A stretch of 48,524 nt of DNA from Bacteroidales bacterium (lineage in GTDB: Bacteria; Bacteroidota; Bacteroidia; Bacteroidales; UBA932), in assembly GCA_016290835.1 (NCBI GenBank), contig JAEEVG010000012.1:1-48524 (forward strand), given 5' to 3'. Under the pieces are notes generated by a model, which worked only from the letters and a program-made list of their open reading frames with translations, was not told where the DNA came from and made no database searches. Below, piece by piece: positions 41,739 through 48,524 of this stretch (positions within the stretch are counted from its first letter, which is position 1; every line of letters starts with the position of its first letter). The translations under genes and the position numbers were made by a program.

Positions 41739-42743
41739 CTAACGGGCTTTGCCGTTGGAACCAAGGACGTTGATGATCTTGTGGATGTACATCTTGCGCA
41801 TCTCCTCGCGGGCCGGCTTGAGATACTGGCGCGGGTCGAAGTGGCCCGGGTACTCGGCGAGGTGCTTGCGGATGGCACCGGTCATCGCCAGACGGGAGTC
41901 GGAGTCGATGTTGATCTTGCAGACGGCGCTCTTGGCGGCCTTGCGGAGCTGCTCCTCGGGGATGCCGACGGCGTTGGGGAGTTTGCCACCGTACTGGTTG
42001 CACATATCCACATATTCCTGCGGGACGGAGGAAGAGCCGTGGAGGACGATCGGGAAGCCCGGAAGCTTCTTCTCGATGGCCTTCAGCACGTCGAAGGCGA
42101 GGGGCGGCGGGACCAGACGGCCGGTCTCCGGGTCGCGGGTGCACTGCTCCGGCGTAAACTTGTAGGCGCCGTGGGAAGTGCCGATGGAAATGGCGAGGGA
42201 GTCGCACTTGGTCCGCTTGACGAATTCGATGACCTCTTCGGGCTTGGTGTAGTGGGAGACCTCGGAGGACACTTCGTCCTCGACACCGGCGAGCACGCCG
42301 AGTTCGGCCTCGACGGTCACGTCATATTTGTGGGCGTAGTTGACGACCTTGCGGGTCAGCTTGACATTCTCGTCGAAAGGAAGGGAGGAGGCATCGATCA
42401 TCACGGAGGAGAAACCGAAATCCACGCAGCTCTTGCAGAGCTCGTAGCTGTCGCCGTGGTCCAGGTGAAGAACGATCTGCGGCTTCTTCCAGCCCAGCTC
42501 CTTGGCATACTCGACGGCACCCTGGGCCATGTAGCGCAGCAGGGTCTGGTTGGCGTAGTTGCGCGCACCCTTGCTTACCTGCAGGATCACCGGGGACTTG
42601 GTCTCGGCGGAAGCCTGGATGATGGCCTGGAGCTGTTCCATATTGTTGAAGTTGAAAGCGGGGATGGCGTAACCACCCTTGACGGCCTTCGCGAACATCT
42701 CTCGGGTGTTCACAAGACCCAGTTCTTTGAATGAAACCTTCAT
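41739..42743 (-). CDS. fba: Fructose-bisphosphate aldolase, class II
   Basis: 334 residues. Zn-dependent cleavage of fructose 1,6-bisphosphate in glycolysis and its reverse. Metal-binding segment HLDHGD at residues 93-98, then EAELGVLAG near 145, IGTSHGAYK with another ligand, and HGSSSVP with the third histidine. The length and the long insertion before the last ligand fit the class IIB form seen in Bacteroidota. Divergent from gmk through an 18-base palindromic promoter region. Confidence 0.95.
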   Translation of the reverse strand: MKVSFKELGLVNTREMFAKAVKGGYAIPAFNFNNMEQLQAIIQASAETKSPVILQVSKGARNYANQTLLRYMAQGAVEYAKELGWKKPQIVLHLDHGDSYELCKSCVDFGFSSVMIDASSLPFDENVKLTRKVVNYAHKYDVTVEAELGVLAGVEDEVSSEVSHYTKPEEVIEFVKRTKCDSLAISIGTSHGAYKFTPEQCTRDPETGRLVPPPLAFDVLKAIEKKLPGFPIVLHGSSSVPQEYVDMCNQYGGKLPNAVGIPEEQLRKAAKSAVCKINIDSDSRLAMTGAIRKHLAEYPGHFDPRQYLKPAREEMRKMYIHKIINVLGSNGKAR

Positions 42744-42783
42744 AAAATAAATATGATTTGAAACTAACTTTCAGTAAATCGTG

Positions 42784-42801
42784 CAAAAATAATTATTTTT
42801 G
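42784..42801. promoter_or_regulatory. Palindromic divergent promoter core for fba and gmk
   Basis: CAAAAATAATTATTTTTG is a perfect 18-base palindrome holding a TATTTTTG -7 box on each strand, two bases apart. The plus box (42794-42801) serves gmk; the minus box (42791-42784) serves fba. Both promoters cannot easily be used at once. Confidence 0.65.
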
Positions 42802-42817
42802 TGGAAAACTCCACATA

Positions 42818-43387
42818 ATGTCTGGCAAAGTCATCATCTTTTCTGCTCCCTCCGGTGCCGGTAAAAGCACGGTCGTAAAGCATCTGCTGGGGCTTCACCC
42901 TGAATTTGAATTCTCCGTGTCCGCCACCTCCCGCCCGCCCCGCGGCCAGGAGCAGGACGGTGTGGAATACTATTTCATCGATGCCCCACGCTTCCGCGAA
43001 CTGATTGCCGAGGACGCCTTCGTCGAGTACGAAGAGGTCTATAAGAACCGTTTCTACGGCACTCTCAAGAGCGAGGTGGAACGCATCTGGGCCAAGGGGC
43101 ACGTAATCATCTTCGACGTGGATGTCAAGGGCGGGGTGAGCCTCAAGAAGTATTTCGGGGACGCCGCCCTGTCCGTGCTGATCGTACCCCCAAGCATGCG
43201 GGTGCTGGAGAAGCGGCTGCGCAGCCGCGGCACCGACAGCGAAACGGCCATCCTCGAGCGCCTCGCCAAAGCCGCCTGGGAGCTGGCCTACGCCGACGAC
43301 AAATTCGACTGCAAACTGGTCAACGACAAACTCGAGGACACTTTCGCGCATGCGGAGGCCCTCGTAGATGCTTTCTTATGCGAATAG
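42818..43387 (+). CDS. gmk: Guanylate kinase
   Basis: 189 residues from ATG 42818; an upstream in-frame extension crosses the promoter. The P-loop SAPSGAGKST covers residues 9-18, and SATSRPPRGQEQDGVEYYF is the GMP-binding segment. Phosphorylates GMP to GDP. A small hairpin, GTGGA-aaac-TCCAC (42801-42814), sits at the expected 5' end of the message. The end overlaps nadD by ten bases. Confidence 0.96.
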   Translation: MSGKVIIFSAPSGAGKSTVVKHLLGLHPEFEFSVSATSRPPRGQEQDGVEYYFIDAPRFRELIAEDAFVEYEEVYKNRFYGTLKSEVERIWAKGHVIIFDVDVKGGVSLKKYFGDAALSVLIVPPSMRVLEKRLRSRGTDSETAILERLAKAAWELAYADDKFDCKLVNDKLEDTFAHAEALVDAFLCE

Positions 43388-43935
43388 CGGTCTACACAGG
43401 CTCCTTCGATCCGCTCCACATCGGCCACCTGGCCATCCTGGAGCGGCTGTCCGCCACCCGCGACTTCGACTGGGTCTATCTGGTCATCTCCCCGCAGAAC
43501 CCGTTCAAAGACCCCTCCAAGGCCCTTTCCGCCGAACGGCGGTACCGCGCGGCCGTCGAGGCGGTCCGCCGCCACCCCGGGCTGCATGTCTGGGTGGATG
43601 ACATTGAACTGGAGATGCCCGCCCCCCATTACACGATCCGCACCCTGGACGCCCTGCGCGAGCGCGAACCGGGCAATGAATTCACCCTGGTGATCGGCGC
43701 CGACAATCTCGAGAACTTCGCCAACTGGCGCAACGCCCCGCGCATCCTGCGCGAATATGGCGTGGTCGTCTATCCGCGCCGGGGCTACGATGCCCCCGCC
43801 CTGCGCGACCGCCTGCTCGCCGAAGACCCCGGCTACAGAATCCAGCTCCTCGACGCCCCGATGGTGGACATCTCCTCTACGCAGATCCGGGAGATGACCG
43901 CCCGCGGCGAAGACCCTTCCAAGTATCTGATGTAA
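43378..43935 (+). CDS. nadD: Nicotinate-nucleotide adenylyltransferase
   Basis: 185 residues. Joins nicotinate mononucleotide and ATP in NAD synthesis. The nucleotidyl-transferase motif GSFDPLHIGH covers residues 8-17 and the ISSTQIRE motif lies near 167. Start ATG 43378 inside the end of gmk (ten-base overlap), a pairing common in Bacteroidota. A pectinesterase gene follows after only 13 bases. Confidence 0.96.
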   Translation: MRIAVYTGSFDPLHIGHLAILERLSATRDFDWVYLVISPQNPFKDPSKALSAERRYRAAVEAVRRHPGLHVWVDDIELEMPAPHYTIRTLDALREREPGNEFTLVIGADNLENFANWRNAPRILREYGVVVYPRRGYDAPALRDRLLAEDPGYRIQLLDAPMVDISSTQIREMTARGEDPSKYLM

Positions 43936-43948
43936 ACCTGATAAGTAT

Positions 43949-45451
43949 ATGAAACTCAAATTCTTCTGGGCGGTCCTCCCCCTGCTGGCCGCCTGTACCC
44001 AGGACCCTGTTTCGTATTTCCCCGCCAAGCGGGCGACCGGCGTCAACCCGGACACCCACCTCGTACTGACCTTCCCCGAAGCCCCCGTACTCGGCGAGAG
44101 CGGCTTCATCCGCATCTTCGACGCCAAGAGCGGCGAATGTGTGGACAGCCTCGACATGAGCCTGCCCGCCGGACTCACCCGCGGCCGCACGTACGGCCCC
44201 GAGTGCGACTACTCCAAGACCCCCTATGACTACAGCCGCGACTTCGTCCCCACCAACAAGAACACCCTGCCGGGCACTCCGTCCGGCGAGGCTGAACCCA
44301 CCCCGCGCGATATGCAGCTGACCATCATCGGCGGCTTCACGGACGGATTCCGCTTCCATCCGGTGATCATCCACGACAACGTCGCCACCATCTATCCCCA
44401 CAACAACCTCCTCGAATACGGCCATACCTATTATGTGACCATCGATGAGGGCGTACTGAGCTGCGGGGAATTCGCCGGCGTGAAGAAAGGCGCCTGGAAG
44501 TTCTCCACCAAGGCCTCCGGCCCCGCCGATCCCTTCCATCTGCAGGTGGCGGCCGACGGCAGCGGGGACTTCAATACCGTCCAGGGCGCCCTCGACGCCG
44601 TGCCCGACTTCTGCAAGGACACCACCTGGATCAGCGTGGCGGCGGGTGACTACGAGGAGATCGTCTATGCCCGCAACAAGACCAACGTCGTGATCAAGGG
44701 CGAAGGGATGGATGCCACCAAGGTCCACTACGCCAACAACGAAGTCTTCAACCCGCACCCGCTCCTGGTCAAGACCAACGAGTGGCCGGGCACTTTCCCC
44801 TCCCGCCGGGCCGCCTTCGCCCTGGACAACTGCGACGACATCGTCCTCGAGGACATCTGCATCGCCACCGACCTCTTCGGCCAGGCCGAGGGCCTGCTGC
44901 TCCACGGCGAGCGCATCTCCCTCTACGGCGTGCGCATCATCGGTTCCGGTGACGCCCTGCAGGCCAACGGCACCATCTATATGCAGGACAGCGAATTGAT
45001 CGGCGACGGCGATACCATCCTCGGCCGCGGCAGCCTCTTCGCCTACCACAGCAAGTTCTTCAACCACGGCGGTCCTTTCTCCTGGGTCCGGAATGTGAAA
45101 CCCGCCCACGGCGACGTGTTCGTGGAATGCCACTTCGAGGGCCTGCCCGAGCGGCCCGCCGACTATGGCCGGACCAACACCAACCACGGCACCACCTACC
45201 CCGACGCCGAATTCGTGGTCATCAACTGCACCACGCGCTATTTCAACCCCCTGGGCTGGAGCGCCATCGGCGAGAAGAGCGCCACGATGCTCGAATTCCA
45301 GACGCGCGACGCCGACAGCGGACAGCTGGTGGACGTCTCGCAGCGCCACAAGTTCTCCCGCCAGCTCGACGCCAAGCGCGACGCCGATCTGATCGCCCGC
45401 TACAGCAACCCGGCCTTCGTGCTGGCAGGTTGGACCCCCAAACAACGCTAA
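43949..45451 (+). CDS. Pectinesterase-like (CE8) lipoprotein with N-terminal Ig-like domain
   Basis: 500 residues with a lipobox (LLAAC, Cys16). The N-terminal part (about 25-190) starts as a Big_5-like Ig domain (GVNPDTHLVLTFPEAP). The C-terminal part is a right-handed beta-helix of the pectin methylesterase family: VAADGSGDFNTVQGALDAV near residue 198, then SGDALQANGT and GDGDTILGRG, which take the place of the QDT and DFIFG catalytic aspartate motifs. Removes methyl esters from homogalacturonan at the cell surface or in the periplasm. It lies 13 bases after nadD and five before the next esterase. Confidence 0.88.
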   Translation: MKLKFFWAVLPLLAACTQDPVSYFPAKRATGVNPDTHLVLTFPEAPVLGESGFIRIFDAKSGECVDSLDMSLPAGLTRGRTYGPECDYSKTPYDYSRDFVPTNKNTLPGTPSGEAEPTPRDMQLTIIGGFTDGFRFHPVIIHDNVATIYPHNNLLEYGHTYYVTIDEGVLSCGEFAGVKKGAWKFSTKASGPADPFHLQVAADGSGDFNTVQGALDAVPDFCKDTTWISVAAGDYEEIVYARNKTNVVIKGEGMDATKVHYANNEVFNPHPLLVKTNEWPGTFPSRRAAFALDNCDDIVLEDICIATDLFGQAEGLLLHGERISLYGVRIIGSGDALQANGTIYMQDSELIGDGDTILGRGSLFAYHSKFFNHGGPFSWVRNVKPAHGDVFVECHFEGLPERPADYGRTNTNHGTTYPDAEFVVINCTTRYFNPLGWSAIGEKSATMLEFQTRDADSGQLVDVSQRHKFSRQLDAKRDADLIARYSNPAFVLAGWTPKQR

Positions 45452-45455
45452 ACCT

Positions 45456-47801
45456 ATGATCCGCAGATTTTTATTGAGCGCCGCCGCCCTGCTGGCGAGT
45501 GCGTGCCTGCTGTTCGCAGGGAACCGGGAGGACTACCTCAAGTGGATGCATGACAACCTGCCGGAATGCCTCGCCTTCGAGGCCTGGCAGCAGAAGACGG
45601 GCACCCTGCCCCCGGATTTCGAGGCGCTCCCGCGCACCAACCTGCTGCCCGACGCCTTCACTTTCCGGGACGGGACCCCCGTGGTCTCGGATGCGGACTG
45701 GGCGCGGCGCCGCGCCGAGATCCTCGACCTCTTCGTCCAATATGAGTTCGGCACCCTCCCGCCGAAGCCTGCCATCACGAAAGTGGAAGTGATGGAGGAC
45801 AAGCGGGAAGACTGGGGGCGCTCCCTGTCGGTCTGCCTGTGGTTCGGGCCCGATCAGCGCAGCACCGTGCGTGCCAGCGTGGCCATCCCCGCCGGGGAAC
45901 CCGGACAGAAGTTCCCCGTGCTCCTGGCCACCAACCTCGGCGGCCTGGGCAACAACCTCATCCGCCGCGGCTACATCAGCGCCGGATTCGCCGGGAGCGA
46001 CTTCCAGGACGACAGCCGCGAACTGCGCGACGTCTATCCCGACTATACCTTCGCCACCCTCGCCCGCCGGGCCTGGCTCGTCAGCCTCGTACTCGACTGG
46101 TTCGAGACCCTGCCGGAGGTCGATATGGAGCGCGTGGCCATGTACGGCTACTCGCGGGACGGCAAGATGGCCGCCATCGCAGCGGCCCTCGACACGCGGA
46201 TTTCCGCCCTCGTGGCCGGGAGCACCGGCGTGGGCGGTTTCGTCCCCTGGCGCTTCGCCGGGGAACGGGGCGGCGGCGAGAGCATCGAGAGCACCACGCG
46301 GATGTTCCCCGACTGGTTCATCCCCGAACTGCGATTCTTCTGCGGGAAGGAAGACCGCCTGCCGGTGGACGCCAACCTGCTGCTGGACCTGATCGCCCCC
46401 CGCGCCGTGCTGATGGAGTGGGGTCTCAACGACGAAGTGGCCAACGGCTGGGCCCAGGAGCGCGTCTATGACGCTTCCCTGCCCGTGTACGAACGTTTCG
46501 GCGCAGCCGACAAACTCTCCCTGCTCCGCGTCCCGGGTTTCCACGGCAGCAACGACATGCAGGCCTGTCTGGATTTCCTGGACATCCAGTTCGGCCGGAG
46601 CACGGCCAAATGGCATTACGAGCCCCTCTTCTCCTGGGACTGGAACGCCTGGGCCGCAGGGCGGAAGATTCGCCTGTCGGACTACCCGGTCCGCGGCGGG
46701 GAGATTGCGCGCAATGCGCGGGAATGGGAGCGGCGCAAGGGCGCCGTGGCGGACTCCGTCCGGGCGATGCTCGGGTCCGTGCCGGCGACGATGCCTTCTT
46801 CCGGCCGCAGCGGCTTCATGTTCGGGCCGCGCACCATCCCCGGACCGCTGGAGAGCCTGCAAGGCAAATACAATCCCGGACAACTGCTGCCGGACGTACC
46901 CGCCTGGGTCATCGGACGCGGCATCACCGAGTTCGGCTGGCTGGCCTCCGACAACGAAGGGATGGCCTCGAAACGCATCAATTTCGGTCCGGACTCCATC
47001 CGGGGCGACCTCTACTATCCCGCAGACACGCCCGAGGGAACGAAACTGCCGGTGGTCATCTGGCTGCACGGCTATCATTTCCCGCTGGGCTATATGTGGG
47101 TATATCACCCCGACACGCATCCCATCCCCGCCCTGGTGAAAGAGGGCTTCGCCGTGCTGGCCTTCGACCAGACGGGCTTCGGCTCCCGCTGCGCCGAGTC
47201 CGCGCCCTTCTATGAGCGCTGGCCGCAGTGGTCCCGGCTCGGACGGATGGTCGCCGACGTGCAGGACGCCGTGACGGCTCTCTCGGGCGAAGCGCTGGTG
47301 GATCCCGGTCGGATCAGCCTGCTGGGCTTCGCGATGGGCGGCACCGTGGGCCTGTACGCCGCAGCCCTCGACGAGCGGGTCCGCAATGTGGTGTCCGTGT
47401 GCGGTTTCACGCCGATGCGTAGCGACACCGGGGCCGACGGCCTGTCCGGCATGACGCGCTACAGCCACCTCTACGGCCTGCTGCCGCGCCTGGGCCTGTT
47501 CAAGGGCGCAGAGGAGCGGCTCCCCTATGACTTTGACGAGTTGATCGCACTGACGGCTCCGCGCGGGGTGCTCATCGTCCAACCGTCGATGGACCGCGAT
47601 GCCGATCCGGCCGCCGTCCGCAGCGCCGTCCAGCACGCCTCCGCCGCCTACACCTGGGCCGGTGCGGGCAGCCGGATCGGCGCCGACCTGACCGGTCCCG
47701 CCGGCGCCCCGGTGCAGCTGGAACTCCGCGAACCGGAGGACTACGGCCGCCTCACCCTCCAGACCCAGATCCCCCTCATCGCCTGGCTCAAGGAACACTA
47801 G
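45456..47801 (+). CDS. Secreted two-domain CE15-like esterase, second domain lacking catalytic Ser
   Basis: 781 residues with a signal peptide (about 1-21). The N-terminal domain (about 30-400) resembles CE15 glucuronoyl esterases and related pectin methylesterases; its nucleophile elbow is YGYSRDGKMA with Ser233. The C-terminal domain (about 480-781) is a dienelactone-hydrolase-like alpha/beta fold with WLHGYHF and AFDQTGFG, but its elbow reads LGFAMGG: Ala626 replaces the serine (codon GCG). So the first domain should be active and the second is probably not a standard hydrolase. Part of a pectin locus with CE8 and PL4-like genes. Confidence 0.82.
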   Translation: MIRRFLLSAAALLASACLLFAGNREDYLKWMHDNLPECLAFEAWQQKTGTLPPDFEALPRTNLLPDAFTFRDGTPVVSDADWARRRAEILDLFVQYEFGTLPPKPAITKVEVMEDKREDWGRSLSVCLWFGPDQRSTVRASVAIPAGEPGQKFPVLLATNLGGLGNNLIRRGYISAGFAGSDFQDDSRELRDVYPDYTFATLARRAWLVSLVLDWFETLPEVDMERVAMYGYSRDGKMAAIAAALDTRISALVAGSTGVGGFVPWRFAGERGGGESIESTTRMFPDWFIPELRFFCGKEDRLPVDANLLLDLIAPRAVLMEWGLNDEVANGWAQERVYDASLPVYERFGAADKLSLLRVPGFHGSNDMQACLDFLDIQFGRSTAKWHYEPLFSWDWNAWAAGRKIRLSDYPVRGGEIARNAREWERRKGAVADSVRAMLGSVPATMPSSGRSGFMFGPRTIPGPLESLQGKYNPGQLLPDVPAWVIGRGITEFGWLASDNEGMASKRINFGPDSIRGDLYYPADTPEGTKLPVVIWLHGYHFPLGYMWVYHPDTHPIPALVKEGFAVLAFDQTGFGSRCAESAPFYERWPQWSRLGRMVADVQDAVTALSGEALVDPGRISLLGFAMGGTVGLYAAALDERVRNVVSVCGFTPMRSDTGADGLSGMTRYSHLYGLLPRLGLFKGAEERLPYDFDELIALTAPRGVLIVQPSMDRDADPAAVRSAVQHASAAYTWAGAGSRIGADLTGPAGAPVQLELREPEDYGRLTLQTQIPLIAWLKEH

Positions 47802-47858
47802 CAGCCCCCCGGGATGCGGATTTCCTGCGGATTGCTTCCTTTTTTCGAGCAAAATCCT

Positions 47859-47866
47859 TAACTTAG
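47859..47866 (+). promoter_or_regulatory. Possible -7 box of the lyase gene
   Basis: TAACTTAG, one base off the consensus, 33 bases before ATG 47899. A T run lies upstream but there is no clear -33 box. Confidence 0.3.
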
Positions 47867-47898
47867 TAGACCTGTTAACCGCCAGAACCCATAACCAA

Positions 47899-48524
47899 AT
47901 GAAACAACCCCTCTTCCGTCTCGTCACAGCGATCCTCGCTGCTACCTGTCTGTTTTGTTCTTGCAACCGCGGAAACGTCTCTCTCTCTGAAGACGAACTG
48001 ACCTACACCCTGGACAACGGCATCGTCACCGCCGTCATAGCCAAGGCTTCCGGAGACCTGGTCTCCCTGCAATACAAAGGCAAGGAGATGCTGGCCACCC
48101 GGATGGACGCCGAGGGCCGTCCCGACCTGGAACTCGACCCTCCGGGAGCCAATCCGCACGGACTCAACCCCGGCATGACCGACCACCAGTATGGCTTCTG
48201 GTCCCACGATGCGATGGGGCCGCGGGACACGCGCGACGCCATCGCCAGCGTGACCATCAACCCCGCCCGCAACGGCCATAAGCGCGCCGAGGTTTCCGTC
48301 AAGGGCATCTCCGAGGGTCGTCTGATGGGCACGGGTCCGGGCGCCCCGCAGACCGGTCAGTTCTCCGCCGACGTGGAGATCCGTTATGCCATCGAGGACG
48401 GCGCGGCCAAGGTCTGGACCTACTGCATCTTCACCCACCCCGAGTCCTATCCCGCTTCGGCCATCGGCGAGGCCCGTTTCTGCGCCAAGCTCGCTCCGAT
48501 CTTCGACTGGATGAGCGTGGACGA
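47899..48524 (+). CDS. Probable PL4-type rhamnogalacturonan lyase lipoprotein, cut by window edge
   Basis: The first 208 residues are present. A signal peptide ends in a lipobox (LFCSC). The mature start TYTLDNGIVTAVIAK and LVSLQYKGKEML resembles the beta-sandwich opening of family 4 polysaccharide lyases, followed by YGFWSHDAMG, near the place of the family's GYWD segment. Such enzymes cut rhamnogalacturonan I. The neighbours CE8 and CE15-like fit a pectin-degrading role. The catalytic residues would lie at the far end of this piece or beyond it, so activity cannot be judged. Confidence 0.6.
   Translation, partial: MKQPLFRLVTAILAATCLFCSCNRGNVSLSEDELTYTLDNGIVTAVIAKASGDLVSLQYKGKEMLATRMDAEGRPDLELDPPGANPHGLNPGMTDHQYGFWSHDAMGPRDTRDAIASVTINPARNGHKRAEVSVKGISEGRLMGTGPGAPQTGQFSADVEIRYAIEDGAAKVWTYCIFTHPESYPASAIGEARFCAKLAPIFDWMSVD

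Noticed and set aside
1-48524. CRISPR array, insertion sequence, integron or prophage
   Set aside because: I found no regularly spaced repeats, transposase, integrase or phage structural genes, and no clear shift in composition.

Overview
The window is a GC-rich chromosomal segment of a member of the Bacteroidales (Bacteroidota), probably from an uncultured gut or rumen lineage. Three things point there. The promoters are of the Bacteroidota type (TAnnTTTG at -7, TTTG or TTG about 19-22 bases further up). Shine-Dalgarno sequences are almost absent. The lineage families are typical: DUF4922, DUF6515, DUF4837, SerB with two ACT domains, AmpG beside NamZ, and TPR-membrane-HTH regulators. I see no phage, insertion sequence, CRISPR array or obvious recent island. 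Genus cannot be fixed from the sequence alone.

Layout. 1-5464: a compact run ending a membrane protein, then Nudix hydrolase, a DUF4922-SpoIID fusion, AmpG-type permease and a NamZ-type exo-muramidase; I read this as a peptidoglycan salvage operon. 5476-7788: a low-complexity DUF6515 surface protein and glutamate racemase. 7845-15158: prfB (without its programmed frameshift), class I fumarase, a giant AsmA-like protein and serB. 15209-16955: tRNA-Leu, a miniature membrane-tethered AraC regulator with a long structured leader, and an M48 lipoprotein protease. 16966-20977: GH43 enzyme, bidirectional terminator, Spy-like protein, and phosphohexomutase followed by an M23/LysM peptidase. 21031-26100: ruvX-def-tyrosine phosphatase, divergent from M23 peptidase-dxr-rseP. 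26112-30371: DUF4837 lipoprotein, tRNA-Glu, rpsT, tRNA-Pro with a long purine-rich leader, TPR-HTH regulator and a TonB-like protein. 30378-35624: mltG and GH3 beta-glycosidase, divergent from a CE1 esterase and a small secreted protein. 35631-39255: GH73-like/LysM glucosaminidase, a short RNase Z and rpsA. 39385-41681: recR, mntP and corA, the last with a possible pseudoknotted leader. 41739-48524: fba divergent from gmk-nadD, which runs into a pectin locus (CE8 esterase, two-domain CE15-like esterase, and the start of a probable PL4 rhamnogalacturonan lyase).

How it works together. Two themes stand out beside housekeeping genes. One is cell-wall turnover: SpoIID, AmpG, NamZ, MurI, two M23 peptidases, MltG and the LysM glucosaminidase. 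The other is plant polysaccharide use: GH43, GH3, CE1, CE8, CE15-like and PL4. The most unusual signals are the corA leader, the phosphorylase-SpoIID fusion, the esterase whose second domain has lost its catalytic serine, the loss of the prfB frameshift, an RNase Z lacking most of its tRNA-binding arm, and several mirrored divergent promoters.
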